Source of the DNA: Sesamum alatum
Taxonomy: Eukaryota > Streptophyta > Magnoliopsida > Lamiales > Pedaliaceae
Assembly: GCA_034509735.1 (NCBI GenBank)
Contig: JACGWO010000004.1
Location: forward strand, 25,525,395-25,589,394
Direction: 5' to 3'
DNA: 64,000 nucleotides
The translations under genes and the position numbers were made by a program. Shown piece after piece: positions 56,625-64,000 of the stretch. Within the stretch, counting starts at the first letter, position 1. Each line of letters opens with the position of its first letter. The notes beneath the pieces are model-generated. The model searched no databases. It had not been told where the DNA came from and saw only the letters and a program-made list of their open reading frames with translations.

Positions 56625-57299
56625 CATGAACTGGTTGGTGTTTTGTCTAACACTCAAGAACTTGAGCGCGCTAGTGCTGTAAAGCTATGGAGTGTTTTAT
56701 TAAATCACCAATGAAAGAACTATAAGAGTGTGCAACGTAGAAAGCATTGATCTGTAATTTTGGATCGCATACTAGCTTTCAAGAAAATGCAACACATCTT
56801 AAATTGTTCCAAGTTCAGTGTCATTAACAGAGTTCCATGAGAGTATGTTTGAGGCTTGTTAAATCTTGTTGGCATCAAATTCTGTTACCGATAGAGTATT
56901 TAAATCCTGTTAACTGTGTTTGACTATCTACTAAGCTATGAGTCTATTGTATGGATATATCTACTTTGTAGCAAGGTATAATAGGTTGTTTTTAAATCTG
57001 GATTCCGAGAAATGCTCTATGGAATGTGATTTAATACAATGTGAAAATGTACACAAGTGTCCAAGTGTGTTTTACTAAGAAGTAAGGAAGACTTGTCTCA
57101 AGGTAGATAAGGTTTTCAAGTTTTTGTAAGTAAAGATCACACTAACTCTTGTGTATATCTGAACATGGTTCTAACCAGAACCAGAAGTGTTTATTTCCTT
57201 ATTGGTGACAAGACTACAGTATGTTACTTGCTTAATATGAAGCTTGTACGCATTCTGTCTAAAACCATAAGTTGAAAACCAATAAGTAAGTTTACTACT
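56625..57299. other. Spacer between duplicated blocks
   Basis: No protein family or repeat boundary recognised. Probably internal or LTR sequence of the same unassigned retrotransposon. Confidence 0.35.
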
Positions 57300-58003
57300 A
57301 GTAATTCTTCAAGGCAAACAGAAATTCTTTCTGTGATTCGGTTCAGTTATATATATGGCATCATTCTCTTCAAAGGCCACTACTAACTCAGATGAACACT
57401 AAACCAGTCTTATTTCAGAATTGGAACAACAATTGTGTGACCAATACGATATGATGGAACACTTTCGAAATGATCTTTCTCGTCAGGCTTACTACTATCA
57501 TTGATCTGAAAGGAGAGCTAATGAGTTAGAAGAAAAGAACTCCAAGCTCGAACAGAAGGTAGAGTTTTTTACAAGGTTGGACACAAAAAGGAGATTGATC
57601 AACTCAATCTAGAAAACAATAGACTTCAAGAAGATTATTCCAAACTTTGGTGGGACACAGCTGAGCACGAAGATGAGGTTGATCAACTCAAGAAGTGAAT
57701 CAGCAGCTTCAAAGTTAAGTACTGGCACTGAGAGAACAACTAGAACACTTCGTAAACGTGCATGTCGACGAACCAGAAGAAGATCCAGAGGAGTTCCCAA
57801 TGGAGGTTCCTGATGAGGACGATGAACTCACTGACGGGAGTGTCATCGACTGAATGTATATCATATGATATACACGAGTTGTAACTGTACAACTCGACTG
57901 GTATCAGTTTACCGCTTTTCTATTATTAAGCATGATGAATAAATTCATTGTTTATGCTTATGTTATGTGACTTAAGAAATAAACTTTATTTCGGTTAAGT
58001 CAA
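57300..58003 (+). repeat. Direct duplication, copy 2
   Basis: Counterpart of 55537-56231, offset about 1765 bases. After AAGTC near 58003 the two sequences diverge. Confidence 0.85.
57355..57853 (+). pseudogene. Coiled-coil protein with acidic tail, copy 2
   Basis: ATG at 57355, early stop (AACACTAAACC) and further lesions, including a TGA where copy 1 has TGG (CATTGATCTG). It keeps LQEDYSKLWWDTAEHED, where copy 1 has a stop. Both copies share the frame break after DQLKK and the TAA before VLALREQL. The acidic tail ends at TGA 57851-57853. Confidence 0.6.
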
Positions 58004-58123
58004 CAGTTGGTGATGGTAGTGCAACGGATTTATGAGTTAAAGAATTAATAAGTATAAGAAACCCTTTTTAAAAGAATTTTAAGAATTAAAATATTTCTCA
58101 ATTAAGTTAATTACTACAATCAT

Positions 58124-59455
58124 TGATAAGTATGTAATCTGCCATGTTTTAAAGCTTGTAATGCCTTATTTTAAGGACTAATTACTCCTAATCATGTGGA
58201 TTTATTATATTTTCAGAAAATACGTCTTGTAAGGAGTAAAGGATGGTGAATTGAAGCTAAGAATGCAATTTGGAGGCATTTGAGGGAACAAGTGGAAAAG
58301 AGTAGCAGATTCAAAATTTTTACTAAGCGTGCCCACGCTCAACGCTACATTCAACCCAGGAGAAAAAAGGAAAGCTGCGGATTTTGTTGAAAGAAGAAGG
58401 AATGAATGCTGAAAAACCACTTGAGGATCCAAAAATTGTCCATTAGATTGCTAGGAATTAAGTTGTTAACATCTTTATTAGCAATCATGTATCTATCTCT
58501 TTTCATGTCTAGGTTCGTGAGGTGCTAATAGTATAAATACGAGGCACCTCACAACTTAAAAACCATTTCTTGTTTTACATTGAATTCCACAGTTTAATTC
58601 ATTATTCTACTTCTATCTCCTTTTATTTTTATTACGTTGCACAATTGCTAATGGAATTCCACTTTTTAGTGTGTTCTTCCATTAGCATGTTAGGCTAAGT
58701 TCTTGAATTTTTCGGTTAAAGTACGGTAAATGCTTGATTCTTAAAACATTCTGAGATCCAATAAGTGCTTAATTCTTTCATTAAAATCCGTATTCATGTT
58801 ATTCTCTGCGCTCTTTTTACAAACGTCTGATTTTTGAATAATGTGATCAGTTGTTCATTATCAAGAAAGTTTGTTTAGCTATTTGAACTTACAAATCCGT
58901 AAATGTTTGTTTAGTTTAATAATTAGTAGCAACATAGCATGATTAATCGTGTCAAAGTGGTTAGTTTTGTTATGGTAAATGCATGATTTGATCTAAATAA
59001 TTCCTCGTAGGAATTTGTTGGTTAGGATCAGGCCCTTCTAATTCTTAATGCTGCTAATGAATTAAATCTTGTGGACGTTCCCGGGGTTGTTCATTTATTA
59101 GAGATCTATCCAACAGACGTTCCTTGGTTGACGAAAAGGTAAGGAGGGGTGAGGTTGTTAGGTTGTACCAACGACCATAACTGATCTACGTGTTTTAATA
59201 AATATTACATTTGCATCGATGATCAACGGACGGAATCAAGCATGAACCCACTTTTACCGGAAAGCCTTCTTATCTATTAATCTTCCCCCTTAAATTGTAC
59301 TTTGTTATTCTCTCTTAAAAACTCAAAATCTAAACCCCCCTTTTTATCTCTTTTAGAAATCAACTTATCACCGATCCCTTTGGATTCGACCCTACTTGCC
59401 GCTTTCGCAAGAAAGTAATCGTAGGAATTATTTTTTGTCGTTTTGACACCCATCA
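58124..59455 (+). repeat. Athila-like 5' LTR
   Basis: 1332 bases, a few percent divergent from the 3' copy by eye (substitutions scattered, small indels). Contains the palindrome AGCGTGCCCACGCT at 58326-58339. ORFs inside it are not supported as genes. Confidence 0.92.
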
Positions 59456-59460
59456 AATTT

Positions 59461-59478
59461 TGACGCCATTGCTGGGGA
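59461..59478 (+). other. Primer binding site (tRNA-Asp type)
   Basis: TGACGCCATTGCTGGGGA, a variant of the TGGCGCCGTTGCCGGGGA site used by Athila/Tat-type plant gypsy elements. It lies five bases after the 5' LTR. Confidence 0.85.
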
Positions 59479-59522
59479 TTGGTGTCCTTAAGTTAATTTC
59501 TTTTTGGTTACATGAGGTAAAT

Positions 59523-60269
59523 ATGGCTTCCTTAGTTGATCGTCTGGACGAACTTACATTCCTTGTTCAAATAATTGTTGCAGAAAAGTTCCAAGGAGTG
59601 AACGCTTGTGGAGTCTGCAATTCTACCAGTCATCCGATCGATTTGTGCCCTGCTCTCCATGAAGCACCCACTGAACACTCCAATACCATAGGAGGGTTCT
59701 TCGGACCATCGCAAAGGAGATATAATCCCTATTTCGACATGTACAATCCAGGATGGAAGGATCATCTTGACCTTAGTTATGATTCTCAACCTCAAAGTTG
59801 GTCACCACCTCCTCCACCTAATCCCAAACAAGGCACGTCTCTCGAAGATATGATGAAGTCATTCATCACTAATACTCAGAAAATTCAGCAGAATACCCAA
59901 GCGAGCATTCAGAACTTGGAGTCTCAAATCAGTCAATTGGCTTCATCGGTCAGTAGATTGGAATCCCAAAGTAAGTTGTCATCTCAAACTGTGATTGATC
60001 CTAAACAAAATGCTAGTGTTATTGTCTTATGCAGTGAAAAAGAGTTGCAACCAAACAAAGACGAAAATAGCACTAAACGTGGGCACGTCCAGCACGGTGA
60101 ATCAGAGCAGGAAATTGAGATTCCACAAAAACAAGCCGACGAGCCCGATTTAACCAAAGAGAATCATTCGAAGAAATTTTTAGCAAGAAATGGGGAGGAT
60201 CACATAAAGTCAGCACTAAAAGAAAGCCTCACGTCAGTACGAGTGCAAACTTTAGAGGACTGGAATTGA
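59523..60269 (+). pseudogene. Athila-like gag, C-terminal part with zinc knuckle
   Basis: The frame is open from 59460. The likely biological start is MASLVDRLDELTFLVQ at 59523, but the upstream gag core domain is missing. The CCHC knuckle CGVCNSTSHPIDLC is near residues 28-41 from that Met. Then RRYNPYFDMYNPGWKDH, a Pro-rich segment, a coiled-coil-like stretch (IQNLESQISQLASSVSRLES) and a charged tail follow. A frameshift at about 60258 separates it from the next segment. Gag would coat the element's RNA. Confidence 0.82.
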
Positions 60270-60457
60270 AGGAGTTACCTAAACACCACAAATATGCCTT
60301 CTTAGGGGAGGACGACACATCAGTGGTAATCACCTTTAGCAAGCTCATTACCTTGAAAGAAGAAAAGGTAGCTCGTACAGTTCGAAAGTTTCGAGAGGCC
60401 ATTGGATGGATTATCGTCGACATCAAAGGATTGAGTCCAAGAACTTACAAAAAATAA
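60266..60457 (+). pseudogene. Athila-like pre-RT fragment of pol
   Basis: LKELPKHHKYAFLGEDDTSV and then FREAIGWIIVDIKGLSP is the conserved gypsy sequence immediately before RT. It ends at TAA 60455-60457. RT, RNase H and integrase are absent. Fragments to about 60655 (ending VGGNPRF-like) are the far 3' end of pol. Confidence 0.8.
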
Positions 60458-62012
60458 AGCTTTTCACGACAAGATAAGTTCAAGGAAGAATTCTCTCATG
60501 GACCTCAAAATTTTCCTAGATCCACATCGTCGTCGGGTGTATTACATTGAAGAAGAGGACTTAGAGTGCCCAACTTATACAAGTTGAGGGACAACGTCTA
60601 GCCAAAGACGTTAAAGGAAGGCGCTACGTGGGAGGCAACCCACGCTTTCTCTATCCTTCTTTACTATATTTTTAGTTCTATTTATTTGAATTTTGTGAAA
60701 AACGAAGTCTATAAATCAGTTCATTAGACGTGCCCACGCCTAACATATCAACCAAATCTGTCCAAATTTTCAGATTCGTTGATTGTGTTGACCGTGCCCA
60801 CGCCTTAAGGAACTTCTCAATTACATATTTGTTTAAGCCACTGGACGTGCCCACGTCTAGTGGATCAAACAAATCTGTCAATCCACACTTGTAGAACTCG
60901 TTTTTTTTTTTCACATTTTCTGTTTTTTTTTATTCCTTTTTTTGTAGAAAAAAAATTCAAAAATAAAAAATCAGAAAATCCAAAAAGGAAGGTTTCATTT
61001 AAGGAAACTAGGGCAAGATTTAATCACCCCCTTTCATCTCTTTCAGCCCTTAAAAGAAGAAGAGCTCCTTCCTCCTTACAAGCAACTACCACCACCGCCG
61101 GTACACTCCGCCGTCGCCGCTGCACCTGTCACTCTACTTCGCCGCACGACCGCATGCACTCAGGGGTGTTCTCTTCCCTTATCTCTCATTTCTTTTCGTT
61201 CTTGAGTTGCATGCATGTGTCCACATTGAGGACAATATGGATTTTAAGTGTGGGGGTATGGTTGTTGTGTTGTGTTTGATGAAATTGGCGGATAATTTTT
61301 AGCATCCGTGGATAAATTTTTGGGATTGTGAAATGCTTTTGTGAAAATTTTGAAATATTTGGCTTGATGAATTCCTTTTTATTTTTGGACCATTGTTGAT
61401 TTGGAAGCATTATGTGCAAAAGGATACATGTTTCGTGTTTTAGGTAACTCGTGGCTTGACAACTTGTTTTTGTCTCAGTAACTTGAATTGAAAATTCTTT
61501 TATATGGAATTAGTGGACTAGACAAAACCTTGTGAGCTTTTGAGCCTAAACACATTGATGAAATATTCCATCCTTTCTTGAGAGAAAAATGCTTCTATGA
61601 TTTTGTGTTCCTAGAACTTGCTTTGAACCGCATCGAGGCTACATAAATGTGCATGCATTTGGGCATGATAAAGGCACTAGGATTGAAACCACTTTGGCCT
61701 AAATTGACCACCCCATTACATGTTGACCCTAGTAACCCCACTTGAGCCTTTTTAGCCTCGTTTTGTTGATATGAACTGTTAACTATGAGCCCAACCCGTC
61801 ATTCTTTAACCTTGATTTGGACCCTTCCAAGAATCATTAGAGCATCAAGGAAAATTAGTGTCATTCTTAAAGAATGGTTCTTAAAACAAAATGAGGAAAT
61901 TGAAACGTTGTTATTTCATGCTCTAAGGGTATATCTCAAAATAAGTGTGGGGGTTTCAAATTGTGGTTTCATATTTTGTGGGAGCTTATTGTTACCTTGT
62001 TCTATGCCTATT

Positions 62013-62015
<3 letters not shown>

Positions 62016-62057
<42 letters not shown>
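62016..62057 (+). repeat. GA microsatellite
   Basis: Uninterrupted (GA) run followed by an A-rich purine tract. It accounts for the Arg-Glu repeat ORFs in this area. Confidence 0.95.
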
Positions 62058-62062
<5 letters not shown>

Positions 62063-62654
62063 AAGAAAAGAAGAAAAGTTGGCAAAAGAAAGAAAATTCC
62101 TGCCACCAAAAAAGGGAAAGAAAGAAAAAAAAATCTCTCTCAAAAGAAACAAGAAGGCATAGTTCGAGAAGTTGTCAAAAATTGGTTGGGGGATTGAATT
62201 GGGAGCTTTGAATTATTGTTCACTTAATTTTTTTGGTGCTCTAATCTCTTGGAACTTAACTTCATTATCCATAAATTCCTACCCCCAAACCAAAGCCCTA
62301 TTACAACCAAAATTGAAGACCTTTTTGATCCTTGTGTAAGCATGTTTTTAAAGTGGTGGAGATGTGGTTTATAAGCAAGCTTATGTGAAACATTGTTGTA
62401 GCAATGCATCGAGGGATACACTTAAGTCATATACACTTGAGAGTTTGCAAAGCGGTGAGCAAAAGTCCACTAGTTTTGTATGATTGATTTTTTATGAAGG
62501 ACATTGAGTGAGAACTTGTTTAAAGGCATGTTGAATTATCTTTTCATGTCATATGTCATTCTCATTGCACATGTCGTAACCTAACTTGAGTGTGTTCGAT
62601 TGTGAAGAGGATTTTAATTGCCAATATTTTGCTCGAGGACTAGCAAAAAAAGAT

Positions 62655-62669
62655 AAGTGTGGGGGAATT
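62655..62669 (+). other. Athila-like polypurine tract
   Basis: AAGTGTGGGGGAATT directly abuts the 3' LTR start TGATAAG. Typical Athila/gypsy plus-strand primer. Confidence 0.85.
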
Positions 62670-63999
62670 TGATAAGTGTATAATCTGCCATGTTTTAAAG
62701 CTTGTAATGCCTTATTTTAAGGACTAATTACTCTTAATCATGTGGATTTATTATATTTTCAGGAAATACGTCTTGTAAGGAGTAAAGGATGGTGAATTGA
62801 AGCTAAGAATGGCATTTGGAGGCATTTGCGGGAACAAGTGGAAAAGAGTGGCAGATTCAAAATTTTCACTAAGCGTGTCCACGCTTAACGGTGAATTCAA
62901 CCCAGGAGAAAAAGGAAAGCTGCGGATTTTGTTGAAAGAAGAAGGAATGAATGCTGAAAAACCTCTTGAGGATCCGAAAATTGTCCATTAATTGCTATGA
63001 ATTAAGTTGTTAACATCTTTATTAGCAATCATGTATCTATTTCTTTTCATGTCTAGGTTCGTGAGTTGTTAATAGTATAAATAGGAGGCACCTCACAACT
63101 TAAAAACCATCTCTTATTTTACATTGAATTTCATAGTTTAATTCATTATTCTACTTCTATTTCCTTTTATTTTTATTACGTTGCCCAATTGCTAATGGAA
63201 TTCCACTTTTTAGTGTGTTATTCCATTAGCATGTTAGGCTAAGTTCTTAAATTTTTCGGTTAAAGTACGGTGAATGCTTGATTCTTAAAACATTGCGAGA
63301 TCCAATAAGTTCTTAATTCTTTTATTAAAATCCGCATTCATGTTATTCTCTGCGCTCTTTTTACAAACGTCTGATTTTTGAACAATGTGATCAGTTGTTC
63401 ATTATCAAAAAAGTTTGTTTAGTTATTTGAACTTACAAATCCGTAATTGTTTGTTTAGTTCAATAATTAGCAGCAACATAGCATGATTAATCATGTCAAA
63501 GTGGTTAGTTTTGTTATGGTGAATGCATGATCTGATCTAAATGAATACTCGTAGGAATTTGTTGGTTAGGATCAGGCCCTTCTAATTCTTAATGTTGTTA
63601 ATGAATTAAATCTTGTGGACGTTCCCGAGGTTGTTCATTGACTAGAGATCTAGCCAATGGACGTTCCTTGGCTGACGAAAAGATAAGGAAGGGTGAGATT
63701 GTTAGGTCGTACCAACAACCATAACTGATCTACGTGTTTTAATAATTATTACATTTGCATCGATGATCAACGGACGGAATCAAGCATGAACTCACTTTAA
63801 CCGGAAAGCCTTCTTATCTATTAGTCTTCCCCTTTAAATTATACTTCGTTATTCTCTCTTAAAAACTCAAAATCTAAACCCCCCTTTTTATCTCTTTTAG
63901 AAATCAACTTATCACCGATGCCTGTGGATTCGACCCTACTTGCCGCTTTTGCAAGAAAGTAATCGTAGGAATTATTTTTGGTGGTTTCGACACCCATCA
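62670..63999 (+). repeat. Athila-like 3' LTR
   Basis: 1330 bases matching 58124-59455. The palindrome is AAGCGTGTCCACGCTT at 62871-62886 here. Only one base follows before the window ends. Confidence 0.9.
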
Positions 64000-64000
64000 A

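Larger units (their letters stand above)
60660..62669 (+). other. Athila-like 3' internal non-coding region
   Basis: No supported gene. It contains three palindromes of the CGTGCCCACG type (60728-60739, 60793-60802, 60845-60856) and a T-rich/A-rich stretch at 60900-60990. Polypurine-like copies AAGTGTGGGGGT lie at 61246-61257 and 61943-61954, and a GA microsatellite at 62016-62057. A 139-residue ORF at 60860-61279 is low-complexity and not credible. In Athila elements this space often holds an env-like ORF, but none is visible. Confidence 0.6.
58124..63999 (+). mobile_element. Athila-like Ty3/gypsy element, coding-deleted, complete with both LTRs
   Basis: LTRs 58124-59455 and 62670-63999 begin TGATAAGT and end CACCCATCA. 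The primer site is of tRNA-Asp type, and the polypurine tract abuts the 3' LTR. The 5' flanking bases are ATCAT; the window stops one base after the 3' LTR (A), so the TSD cannot be verified. The 3.2 kb interior keeps part of gag and a short pre-RT piece only, so the element is non-autonomous. Confidence 0.9.

Noticed and set aside
60860..61279. 139-residue ORF as a possible env-like protein of the Athila-like element
   Set aside because: Phe-rich then Thr/Arg-rich low-complexity reading with no membrane-fusion features; overlaps polypurine-like sequence.
61785..62211. Arg-Glu repeat ORFs
   Set aside because: Produced by the GA microsatellite at 62016-62057 and the following purine tract.
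1..64000. CRISPR arrays, operons, riboswitches or other bacterial-type systems
   Set aside because: No regularly spaced repeats or prokaryotic gene organisation; introns, LTRs and plant transposases indicate a plant nuclear genome.

Overview
This window looks like a transposon-dominated stretch of a eudicot nuclear genome. It is AT-rich, has plant-type GT-AG introns, and holds plant-specific transposase families (CACTA TNP2/Ptta, hAT with DUF659, long-hairpin Mutator-like elements) plus Ty1/copia and Ty3/gypsy elements with tRNA-iMet or tRNA-Asp type primer sites. I found no convincing host gene, no tRNA or rRNA gene and no CRISPR. The species cannot be named from the sequence. Coordinates of element ends come from terminal repeats and target-site duplications (TSDs) read by eye.

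Layout. (1) 1-20973: a roughly 9.9 kb CACTA element (1013-20774) sits inside an older hairpin element (661-20973). It carries a lightly damaged five-exon tnpA/Ptta gene and a decayed TNP2 gene, both on the minus strand. It is split by a recently inserted Ty1/copia element (10058-19895, TSD ATTAA, 2.2 kb LTRs) lying in the 5'-leader intron of TNP2. (2) 20983-25560: AT-rich sequence with several long-TIR hairpin or Mutator-type elements, two with convincing 9-bp TSDs. (3) 25600-49120: one old hAT transposase gene (minus strand) cut into three pieces. One cut is a second hAT element (27730-36982), which itself holds a truncated LINE and a solo copia LTR. The other cut is a Ty3/gypsy element (37473-49023), whose 5' LTR was invaded by a Mutator-like element that in turn carries hairpins within hairpins. 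(4) 49567-54594: remnant of a second CACTA family, interrupted by a Tat-like gypsy fragment with an antisense Transposase_28-type ORF. (5) 54600-58003: LTR-like sequence followed by two copies of a decayed small coiled-coil/acidic-tail ORF. (6) 58124-63999: a complete but coding-deleted Athila-like gypsy element.

How the parts relate. The CACTA proteins would act on their own terminal and subterminal GGAACGGT repeats, and the same motif also clusters internally upstream of the tnpA gene. The copia element has near-identical LTRs but a broken pol, so it was probably mobilised in trans. The Athila-like element lacks almost all of pol and is likewise non-autonomous. A small coiled-coil protein with an acidic tail occurs upstream of gag in the gypsy element at 37473-49023 and again at 55590 and 57355. 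It is the least familiar coding sequence here and the best candidate for something under-described.
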